Source of the DNA: Campylobacter rectus
GTDB taxonomy: Bacteria > Campylobacterota > Campylobacteria > Campylobacterales > Campylobacteraceae
NCBI RefSeq assembly: GCF_004803795.1
Contig: NZ_CP012543.1
Span: 558,001 to 622,000 of the forward strand
Reading direction: 5' to 3'
Length of the DNA: 64,000 bases
The position numbers were made by a program, and so were the translations under genes. How positions within the stretch are numbered: position 1 is the stretch's first letter; each line of letters starts with the position of its first letter. Positions 27,292-35,500 of the stretch are shown here, in pieces. The notes under the pieces are model-generated. The model was not told the origin of the DNA, did not search any database, and worked only from the letters and a program-made list of their open reading frames with translations.

Positions 27292-27543
27292 CTAAACTGA
27301 TTTTTTAACGTTATCGACTAGAGCAACGATCTCTTCGTAATTTGGCAGGGCATTTACCTCTGTGCCGATGAGATCTTTTTTAGAAAAGATTATCTTTCCA
27401 TCTACTTCGATTATGAAGTTTCCGCCGCTACCGACGATTTTGCTAACATTAGCGCCTGGAATTTGACTTAAAAATTCATCTTCTACACGAGAAGCTACCG
27501 GTCTATAGTTTCAAGAATTGCAATATGTAATCTTTACTTCCAT
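27292..27543 (-). CDS. SelW-like selenoprotein (Rdx family) with in-frame TGA = Sec
   Basis: 83 residues if the TGA at 27511-27513 (codon 11) is read as selenocysteine. The frame is MEVKITYCNSU, then NYRPVASRVEDEF and 'VGSGGNFIIEVDGKIIFSKK', the SelW/SelT/SelH (Rdx) thioredoxin-like fold with the redox motif C8-x-x-U11. ATG start with AGGAAAAT upstream and a minus-strand TATAAT at 27574-27579. The mRNA has a CUUCU/AGAAG stem with a CGUGU loop starting 16 bases after the UGA, a plausible bacterial SECIS. SelW-like proteins are known in Campylobacter (established knowledge); redox partner unknown. Ordinary gene callers would miss it or truncate it to 10 residues. Confidence 0.85.
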
Positions 27544-27573
27544 TTTCCTTCCTTTCGAATTTAAAGTGCGCCG

Positions 27574-27607
27574 ATTATAGCGTAAATTTAGCAAACGGCG
27601 GTATAAT
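27574..27607. promoter_or_regulatory. divergent promoters for selenoprotein and DJ-1 genes
   Basis: Minus-strand TATAAT (27574-27579) faces the SelW gene, and plus-strand TATAAT (27602-27607) faces the DJ-1 gene; the two boxes are 22 bp apart. Confidence 0.55.
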
Positions 27608-27630
27608 TATGAAAAATTTAAGGAGACGAT

Positions 27631-28179
27631 ATGAAAAAAGTTGCCGTGATTTTTGCCGACGGGTTTGAGGAGATAGAGGGCGTTAGCATCGTCGATGTGC
27701 TTAGACGAGGCGGCGTGGAGGCTCATATGGTCGGGCTTGACAAGCTACCTATTACAGGCGCTCACGGGATGAAATTCGTATGCGATATGACGCTTTACGA
27801 CCTTGAGATCGAGGAGTATGATATGCTGGTTTTGCCGGGCGGGTATCCCGGTGTCACAAACCTCTCCGGCAATCTAAAAATGAGAGAGACGATCAAAAAG
27901 TTTGACAAAAAAGGCAAATTCGTCGCCGCTATTTGCGCTGCGCCGATAGCTCTTGGGGTGGCCGAGGTGATGAAGGGCGAGTTTACTTGCTATCCTAGCT
28001 GCGAGGCTAACGTCGAGGGCGGAACGTACGTGAGCGACAAAAACGTCGTGCAAAGCGGAAATATCATCACTTCAAAGGGTCCCGCCACCGCGATGGAGTT
28101 TGCTTTGCAGTTGGTTAAAATTTTAAACGGCGAGCAAGTTTATAACGAAGTGAAAGACGGTCTTTTGTTTGTAAAATAG
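27631..28179 (+). CDS. DJ-1/PfpI (YajL/ThiJ) family protein
   Basis: 182 residues. The fold's nucleophile elbow is FVAAICAAPIALG with C102; an acidic partner is in ADGFEEIEG near residue 13-16, and 'LPGGYPGVTNL' forms the conserved loop. Members act as chaperones, deglycases or peroxide sensors; which applies here is uncertain. It is divergent from the SelW selenoprotein with back-to-back promoters, so both may respond to redox stress (inference). Confidence 0.92.
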   Translation: MKKVAVIFADGFEEIEGVSIVDVLRRGGVEAHMVGLDKLPITGAHGMKFVCDMTLYDLEIEEYDMLVLPGGYPGVTNLSGNLKMRETIKKFDKKGKFVAAICAAPIALGVAEVMKGEFTCYPSCEANVEGGTYVSDKNVVQSGNIITSKGPATAMEFALQLVKILNGEQVYNEVKDGLLFVK

Positions 28180-28997
28180 CCTTGTTGCGTCAAATTTGAC
28201 GAGTATGAAATACGTCTGCGTATCTGTTTAGGCAAAAGGCGTCGAAGTCAAAGTTTGATAAAATGTATAAAATTTGCCGAATTTAATATACTATATAAAT
28301 TTTGGCTCTAAAAAATAGGGCGCAGCCTAAAAAGGCTAAAGCCGGCGCGGTTACGGCGGTTTATGGCGAGCGTAAGTCGAGATAAAGCGCCGGATAGCGC
28401 CAATTTATCGCTAAACAAAATAAGCTCAACTAAATTCGAGCTTATTTTTAAGGGCGTTAAAATTTAGCAATTTAGTAAAATTTGTTTCGGTAGAAACGCG
28501 TAGATTGTTAAAGCGGTCGCGTTTTATTCGGCTCACGTAAAAATATGCGAGGCGCCAGGATCAAAACCGATAGTTCCGACATCGTGATTCGGACGTCGGC
28601 ATTTTATCTTGGCGATGTCGCAAAAACCATAAAACGAACTCTTGTTTAGAATTTTTAGTTCAAATTTAACCGGCGAGCGGGCATTAATCATAAAATATAC
28701 AAACTTTGCAAAAGCGCCTTTTTGACGACACTAAACGATTTTAGGCATAAAATTCGTCCGCGATAGCGAGGCGATACGAGTTGTAAATTTGCCGCATCAC
28801 CGCCAAAACCCCAAAATTTACGGCAAATTTATCCGATCAAAAACCGTCAAAAATAAATAAAATTTCAAAAATCGGCGCCAATGTTTAAAATCAATAAAAA
28901 ATTATAAAAATTACGTTTTGTATCTAGCTTTTTTATTTAAATTCAGGTATCATCTCTTAACCGATTTATCGGGAATTTGATTTAAGGAAACGTTACT
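28180..28997. other. 818 bp region without a recognisable gene
   Basis: No ORF with a believable start and composition is seen on either strand, and no tRNA, rRNA, tmRNA or RNase P signature. It contains the terminator at 28417-28448 and a further inverted repeat CGACATCG / CGATGTCG (28577-28584 and 28613-28620) with a 28-base loop. The last ~120 bp before 28998 are AT-rich and should hold the promoter of the RRM gene. An unannotated small RNA is possible. Confidence 0.5.
28417..28448. terminator. strong hairpin in the gene-poor region
   Basis: AAAATAAGCTC / GAGCTTATTTT, an 11 bp perfect inverted repeat with a 10-base loop and T-run on both strands. It works as a bidirectional terminator by appearance, yet it lies 240 bp beyond the DJ-1 stop, which suggests that a transcript ends there. 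Confidence 0.7.
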
Positions 28998-29243
28998 GTG
29001 AATATTTACGTCGGTAACTTGTCATATCGTATGACTGAGGCAGAGCTTAAGGATACATTTGCGCCGTTTGGCGAAGTAAAACGCGCAAAAATCGTCAAAG
29101 ATCGCGATACGAATCGCTCCAAAGGATTCGGATTTGTCGAGATGGAGAACGATGCAGACGCGCTAAAAGCGATCGAAGCGCTAAACAACAAGGAAGTAGG
29201 CGGCAGAGCTCTAAGAGTAAACGAATCTAAACCTAAAGAATAA
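28998..29243 (+). CDS. RRM-domain RNA-binding protein
   Basis: 81 residues, a single RNA recognition motif: RNP2 is IYVGNLSY and RNP1 is KGFGFVEM. GTG start with AAGGAA 8 bases upstream. Small single-RRM proteins in bacteria bind RNA, often linked to cold shock. It is monocistronic, with a hairpin terminator immediately after. Confidence 0.92.
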   Translation: MNIYVGNLSYRMTEAELKDTFAPFGEVKRAKIVKDRDTNRSKGFGFVEMENDADALKAIEALNNKEVGGRALRVNESKPKE

Positions 29244-29247
29244 TCCG

Positions 29248-29265
29248 GCCGTCAAATCTGACGGC
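29248..29265 (+). terminator. terminator of RRM gene
   Basis: GCCGTCA-AATC-TGACGGC stem-loop (7 bp) followed by TTT, 5 bp after the stop codon. Confidence 0.7.
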
Positions 29266-29313
29266 TTTAAACTAATTTTTAGATTTAAGCTTTTTAACCA
29301 AATTTCGCTCCAA

Positions 29314-30453
29314 ATGAACCAAAAAATCATCTCCCGTATCGCTCCGACGCCAAGCGGCTTTTTGCACGCGGGCAATGTTTATAACTTCTTGTTGACCTAT
29401 CTTTTTACCCGTGCGTTTGACGGGATTTTACACTTAAGGATCGATGACTACGACTTGCCGCGCTACCGCAGGCAATACGTGGAAAATATCTTTCGCGTGC
29501 TTGATATGCTGGGCGTTGATTTTGACGGCGGACCCGGCGGAGTGGGGGAATTTGAAGCCGAATTTAGCTCGAAATTTCGCCTCGGCGCTTACAAAAACGC
29601 GCTAAAAAAGCTCGAACAAAAGGGCGTTTGCTACGCTTGCGAGTGCTCGCACTCGATGAAAAACTCGTTTAAAAACGGCATTTATACGCGGGTTTGCGCG
29701 GATAAAAATCTTAAATTTAAAAAAAACGAAACGGCTATGCGGCTAAGCACTATCGACGGAGCGCAAATTAACGTTCGGCAAAATTTGATAAATTTTGACG
29801 CTTTGGGGTGCGACTCCTGCGGGGAGGCGAGGATGGCGGGCGGGCTTTGGAGTAATGCGCAAAAAGCGCAAGACGGCACGGCAAACGGTTTAAAAAATTT
29901 GACAAACTTGCGCGGCTTTGGCGGAGGCAAACCCGGCGATAAGAAATTTAACCTAAATGCGGTAGAGAATCCGAAAAAATGCATTTTAAATTCGGCAAAT
30001 TCGGACGGCTTAAATTTGACGGACGAAGCAGCGTTTGAGACGGAAAAATTCGCGCAAACTCAAAGCGTAAATTTGGCTCAAAATTTGGGCGATTTCGTCG
30101 TTTGGAAAAAGGACGACACGCCCGCGTATAATCTTGCTAGCCTCGTGGATGACGAGATATTGGGCGTAAATTTACTAGTGCGAGGCGAAGATCTGCTCGC
30201 GTGCTCGGCGGCACAAAAGTACATGGCGCAGATGCTGGGCTACGTTTTTGAAAATGCAAATTTCATCCATCACGGCCTGCTGGTACAAAGCGGCAAAAAG
30301 CTATCCAAAAGCTCGCGCGCACCGGCGGTAAACGTAGCGGACGGCGCCAAAATCCACTATAAATTCGCCGCTCTTAAGCTCGGGCTCGATGCATCAAAAT
30401 GCGACACTTTGTCAAATTTGCTTGAGATGTTTAAAGAGAAATTTGGCCGATAA
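29314..30453 (+). CDS. glutamyl-tRNA synthetase-like protein (GluQ-RS type) with internal insertion
   Basis: 379 residues. Class I signatures are intact: PTPSGFLHAGN (HIGH equivalent, ~11-21) and KKLSKSS (KMSKS equivalent, ~328-334). C109, C111 and C128 sit like the zinc ligands of GluQ-RS. It lacks the anticodon-binding domain of true GltX, so it most likely glutamylates queuosine in tRNA-Asp. GluQ-RS is usually near 290 residues; here ~95 additional residues (~160-257), Asn/Gly/Ala-rich and of low complexity, interrupt the catalytic domain before LGDFVVWKKDDTPAYN. The insertion is open and in frame. Confidence 0.8.
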   Translation: MNQKIISRIAPTPSGFLHAGNVYNFLLTYLFTRAFDGILHLRIDDYDLPRYRRQYVENIFRVLDMLGVDFDGGPGGVGEFEAEFSSKFRLGAYKNALKKLEQKGVCYACECSHSMKNSFKNGIYTRVCADKNLKFKKNETAMRLSTIDGAQINVRQNLINFDALGCDSCGEARMAGGLWSNAQKAQDGTANGLKNLTNLRGFGGGKPGDKKFNLNAVENPKKCILNSANSDGLNLTDEAAFETEKFAQTQSVNLAQNLGDFVVWKKDDTPAYNLASLVDDEILGVNLLVRGEDLLACSAAQKYMAQMLGYVFENANFIHHGLLVQSGKKLSKSSRAPAVNVADGAKIHYKFAALKLGLDASKCDTLSNLLEMFKEKFGR

Positions 30454-30489
30454 ATTTTGCAATATGTAGCCTTTGCATTTATCGCTTCG

Positions 30490-31281
30490 CTAAATAAAAT
30501 AATATTTTTTAACCTTGTCGATATCTATATTTTTTCTGTCCAAAAAATAGGTTCTGATCTCTGCATATTTGTCTTTATCAAAAATAAAAATTATAAAATA
30601 CTTTTTACAAAGCGCGTGATAATATGTAACGAATTTGACGTTTGGATAATGCGGCTCGTCTATGATAATAGCTGGAAACGGCGTAAAACCGCTCAAATTT
30701 CCTTGCGTTCCCAGCTGGAAAAATATTTTTATGATTATATTTCCAAGATATATAAAAATCACGAATAAAACAACAAGCAGTAAGCTGCCGGACATACCAA
30801 AAAAGCCACATAATACTATGATATAAAAGACGATATCACGCGCGCCTTTGTTTGGCATACTGGCGTCCAGCGGTTTGCAAATCAACTCATCTAAATTCTT
30901 AAGCGATGAAGTATGCTTTAAAATGCCGTTTTCGTAAAATTTAACCGAATCGTTCACAAAATGGACGGTATCTTTTTTCTTTGCCACATGAAAGAAGTAG
31001 TTGATAATCATCCAGCACACCATACAGACCAATGCCGCGACAAACGACAAGATGTTGTCCATACTTTTATCCTCAACCCACCTCATAATAAAAATAGTTA
31101 TGATAATGCTAAACGCCAGTGGCATAAAAAATAATGCCTCTACAAAAAAATCCTCGTAGTTTTTGAGAATTATCGGCTCTTTGTCATAATCCCTCGCAAA
31201 TTTCTTTGAGCCGGAATTTGTCAAATTTGAATTTTGAAAGTCGTTGTTTGAATTTTTAGTTTGTTTGTTTGCCGTATTCAA
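30490..31281 (-). CDS. tandem paralogous membrane protein A
   Basis: 263 residues from a TTG start with GGAG upstream (GGAGTAAAAT then TTG). Two hydrophobic regions (about 48-68, LFFMPLAFSIIITIFIMRW, and ~80-100) and a further pair around 150-190 give four helices, with a basic, Asn-rich N-terminus. The C-terminus FLDRKNIDIDKVKKYYFI is identical to that of the neighbour at 31395. No known family. Likely part of a paralogous family of this lineage. Confidence 0.75.
   Translation of the reverse strand: MNTANKQTKNSNNDFQNSNLTNSGSKKFARDYDKEPIILKNYEDFFVEALFFMPLAFSIIITIFIMRWVEDKSMDNILSFVAALVCMVCWMIINYFFHVAKKKDTVHFVNDSVKFYENGILKHTSSLKNLDELICKPLDASMPNKGARDIVFYIIVLCGFFGMSGSLLLVVLFVIFIYLGNIIIKIFFQLGTQGNLSGFTPFPAIIIDEPHYPNVKFVTYYHALCKKYFIIFIFDKDKYAEIRTYFLDRKNIDIDKVKKYYFI
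30491..30546. repeat. 56 bp perfect repeat, copy 1 (3' end of paralog A)
   Basis: Identical to 31396-31451 over 56 bp and nearly identical for a further ~15 bp. It encodes the shared final residues of the two membrane proteins. Neighbouring parts of the two genes have diverged far more, suggesting conversion of this end or selection on it. Confidence 0.9.
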
Positions 31282-31394
31282 ATTTTACTCCTTTTTTGCA
31301 TCCTTAGCTTTCCCAATTCGCTTAGTTAAACCTGTATTTTCAAAAGTCTCTTATAAGCTTTATCTAGCTCAACCTTTGCTATTTCTTTCTTGTC

Positions 31395-32165
31395 TTAAAT
31401 AAAATAATATTTTTTAACCTTGTCGATATCTATATTTTTTCTGTCCAAAAAGTAGGTTTTGATTTCTTGATATTCATCATCGCTAAAAATCTGAAACATA
31501 AAATATTCTCCGGCTAGTATAATGCCGTTGTATAGAAAATATTTTGGGTATATCGGATAATCCACTATAATACTAGGGAACAATGTAAAACGCTTAAGAC
31601 TACCGACCAAAAGCAGCTGAGAGCAAATTTTGTAAATAATATTTGAGATATATAAAAGCGCCAAAAGCCACGCTAGCGTCCATCCTATCGCATAGAGTAA
31701 TGCCATAAATATAATAAAATAAAAGATTTTATCACCCAAGTCGGACTTTGTCGGCCCAAGCTTCCAAAACGGCTTTACGATAATCTCATCCAAATCATTT
31801 CGCGCAGATTTACGTTTAAGCTTGCCGTCTTTATAAAACTCAATAAAATTATTTGTAAATTTTACTTCAAATTTATGCCTAACGACATAATAATAGTATG
31901 GAATAAATATCCAGCAAAATACAAAACACAGCCATAGGGTAACAAAAATAGTATTTGCCTGGTACTTATCAAAAATAATTAAAATCGTGATACAGAAAAA
32001 CATAGGACATAGCACGGATGTTTTAACAAAAAATCCTTCATAACTTTTAATGATTAACGGCTCTTTGTCGTAATCTCTCACAAATTTCTTTGAGCTAAAA
32101 TTCGTCAAATTTGAGTTTTGAAAGTCGCCGTTTAAATTTGAGTCTTGTTCGTTTGTCGTATTCAA
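31395..32165 (-). CDS. tandem paralogous membrane protein B
   Basis: 256 residues from a TTG at 32165, chosen because GGAG lies just upstream exactly as in paralog A, and both proteins then start MNT(A/T)N; a frame extending to 32252 would add 29 residues not shared with A. The shared core is NSNLTN..SKKF.RDYDKEP and the identical C-terminus. Helices are in the same places. The pair probably arose by duplication, with 113 bp between them. Confidence 0.75.
   Translation of the reverse strand: MNTTNEQDSNLNGDFQNSNLTNFSSKKFVRDYDKEPLIIKSYEGFFVKTSVLCPMFFCITILIIFDKYQANTIFVTLWLCFVFCWIFIPYYYYVVRHKFEVKFTNNFIEFYKDGKLKRKSARNDLDEIIVKPFWKLGPTKSDLGDKIFYFIIFMALLYAIGWTLAWLLALLYISNIIYKICSQLLLVGSLKRFTLFPSIIVDYPIYPKYFLYNGIILAGEYFMFQIFSDDEYQEIKTYFLDRKNIDIDKVKKYYFI
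31396..31451. repeat. 56 bp perfect repeat, copy 2 (3' end of paralog B)
   Basis: Identical to 30491-30546. Only the last stretch of the genes is shared at this level; upstream portions differ strongly in sequence. Confidence 0.9.
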
Positions 32166-32525
32166 ATTTTGCTCCGTTTTATCCGCTAAATTTACCCGAA
32201 TTTTAGCAAAATTTACATCCGGTTGCGAGATTGCGTCAAATTTACCGCTCAAATTTAAGCCGAATTTTGAGTCGTAAATTTAGATCAAATACGCGTCGCC
32301 GACTGCAAATTTTACGCCGCCGGCCCAAAAACCCGAGCGTCAAATTCGGGTTAAAATTTGACGGCAAGGCCGAGCCGACATTTTATAAAAATTTCCGGCC
32401 CAAATTTCGCACAAGAATCCATACAAATAGCCTATTTTCCGAGCCTAGCTAAATTTAAACAAGACCGATTTATCCACCTAAAAGCAAAGTTTCTGTAAAA
32501 TCAAAAGCATTAAAAAGGACGAAAA

Positions 32526-35500
32526 ATGAGCGATTTTACAGATTTTACGCACCTGCACCTGCACACGGAGTATTCGCTGCTAGACGGCGCCAACCGTATC
32601 AAAGAGCTAGCCAAAACGCTAAAAAGCCAAGGCGTAAAAGCCGCAGCCATCACCGACCACGGCAATATGTTTGGCGCGATAGACTTTTATAAAACGATGA
32701 AAAATGAAGGAATAAAGCCGCTAATCGGCATCGAAGCTTACATCCACAACGGCGAGGAGCTGGGGGATAAAAGCACCAAGCAGCGCTTTCACCTCTGCCT
32801 CATCGCCAAAAACGAAATCGGCTACAAAAACCTGATGTATCTTAGCTCGATGAGCTATATCGAGGGGTTTTATTATTATCCGCGTATCAACAAAAAGATA
32901 CTAAAAGAGCACAGCGAGGGCATCATCTGCTCCTCAGCGTGCCTGCAAGGCGAGGTGAACTGGAACCTCAACCAAAGCGAGAGAAATTTGCGTTTCGGCG
33001 CGGGCGGATACGAAGCTGCGAAAGAAGCCGCACTGTGGTACAAAGATGTCTTTGGCGATGATTTTTATCTCGAGATCATGCGCCACGGTATCGGCGATCA
33101 GCGCAGGATCGACGACGAAATTTTGCGCCTAGCCAAAGAGCTAAATATCAAGGTTATCGCAACTAACGACACGCACTATACGTTTAAGCAACGCGCGGGA
33201 GCTCACGAGGTTTTCATGTGTATCGCGATGAACAAACTGCTTGACGATCCAAACCGCCTGCGCCACAGCGTGCATGAGTTTTACGTCAAGACGCCAGCGC
33301 AGATGAGCGAGCTTTTCGCCGATATCCCCGAAGCCGTCACAAATACGCAAGAAATCGTTGATAAATGCGACCTCACGATCAAGCTAGGCGACGCGACGCC
33401 GCCTAATTTTAAATTTACGCTCGAATACGCCGCCGAGCGAAATTTGAGCCTGCCCGAGCCTGATAAACGCTACAGCATACCAAACGACAGCGTGCTGTTT
33501 GAGCACGAGTGCAGGCAGGGGCTAGAAGATAGGCTTAAATTCGTCCCCGCAGAGCGCCACGAGGAGTACCGCACCCGTTTGCAGCGCGAGATAGATATCA
33601 TAAACAAGATGAACTTCCCGGGCTATATGATGATCGTTTGGGACTTTATCAACGAAGCTAAAAAGCGCGGCGTGCCAGTGGGGCCGGGACGCGGCTCTGC
33701 GGCGGGCAGCCTAGTAGCCTATAGTCTAAAGATCACAGACCTTGATCCGCTGCCGTATAACCTGCTTTTCGAGCGTTTTTTGAACCCGGAGCGCGTGAGC
33801 ATGCCCGATATCGACGTGGACTTTTGTCAAAACCGCCGCGGCGAGATCATCGACTACGTCATCGAAAAATACGGTAAATTTAACGTCGCGCAAGTTATTA
33901 CATTTGGTAAGCTGCTGGCAAAAGGCGTCATCCGCGACGTCGCGCGCGTATGCGACATGCCGTACGCCGAGGCCGACGCGATGGCTAAGCTCATCCTCGA
34001 CGAGATAGGCATCACGCTGGAGCAGGCCTTTGAAAAAGAGCCAAAGATCGGCGAGCTGATAGCTACTAACTCAAATGCCAACAGAATTTGGAAATTCGCC
34101 CTTGATCTTGAGGGTCTAAACCGAAACGCCGGCATGCATGCCGCGGGCGTGGTCATCTCAAACGAGGAGCTGTGGAACAAAACCCCGCTTTTTCGTCAGC
34201 CAAACGCCGAGGAGGATCACTTCGTCACGCAGTATAGTCTAAAGTACCTAGAGGACGTGGACTTAATCAAATTTGACTTCCTGGGGCTAAAGACGCTAAC
34301 CGTGATCGATAACGCCGTCAAGCTCGTAAAAAAGAGATTCGGCAAAGAGATCATCTGGGAGCAGGTCAATAAAAACGACCCCAAAACCTACGAGACGATC
34401 AGCAGCGGCCAGACGCTGGGACTGTTTCAGATAGAGAGCGAAGGCATGCAAAAAGTCGGAGCCGATATGCGCCCAGACTGCTTCGAGGATATCATCGCGA
34501 TGATCTCGCTTTACCGCCCGGGTCCGATGGATCTTATACCTGATTTTATCAAGCGCAAACACGGTCTGGAGCCTATCACGTACATTTTCCCCGAGCTTGA
34601 GCCGATCCTAGAGCCCACATACGGCGTCATCGTATATCAAGAGCAGGTTATGCAGATCGTGCAGACTATCGGCGGCTTTTCGCTAGGAGGCGCCGATCTC
34701 GTGCGACGCGCGATGGGTAAAAAGATAAAAGAGGAGATGGATAGGCTAAAGGGTAAATTTATCGAAGGAGCGCAGGCACAGGGGCTAGACGGTAAAAAAT
34801 CGGGCGAGCTGTTTGAGCTTATTTTACACTTTGCTTCGTATGGATTTAACAAATCCCACGCCGCGGCCTACACCTACGTGACCTTTCAAACGGCGTATTT
34901 GAAGACTTATTATCCGGCCGAATTTATGGCGGCTCTCATCACCAGCGAGGAGACCAACGCCGATAAGATTTCGCGCTACATCGACGAGTGTAAGCGCCTA
35001 GATATCGCTATCCTGCCGCCGTCGGTCAATAAATCGGCCAAAGAATTTTCAGTCGTTAGCGAAGGCGGCAAAGACGCCATCATCTACGGTCTGGGCGCGA
35101 TAAAGGGCGTCGGCGGCGCGGCGATCGAAAATATCCTAGAGGAGCAGGCTAAGGGCGAGTTTAAAGATATCGATGATTTCGTCTCGCGCGTGGATAACTT
35201 TAAGGTAAATAAAAAAGTCTTTGAAAGCCTGATAAAATCGGGCTCGTTTGATAGCTTCGGCCTAACGCGCAAGATGATGCTAAATAACCTCGATAACATC
35301 GTAGAGGCGTGCAAAAACGCCGCGACTATCAAGAAAAACGCGGCTGAGAGTCTGTTTGGCGACGACGAGAGTATGGCGACGGTTAAAACTAGTCTCGTGC
35401 GCGACGACTCCGAGCTCGAGCTAAAAACCAAGCTCAAATTTGAGCTGGAAAGCGTGGGTATCTACCTCTCGGGTCACCCGCTAGACGAGTACCGCGAGCA

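Noticed and set aside
28180-28997. tmRNA, RNase P RNA or rRNA in the gene-poor stretch
   Set aside because: None of the conserved core sequences is present on either strand.
30457-30768. Plus-strand open frame of 103 codons
   Set aside because: Lies opposite the 3' half of membrane paralog A, which has a ribosome site, matching paralog and hydrophobic pattern; the plus frame has none of these.
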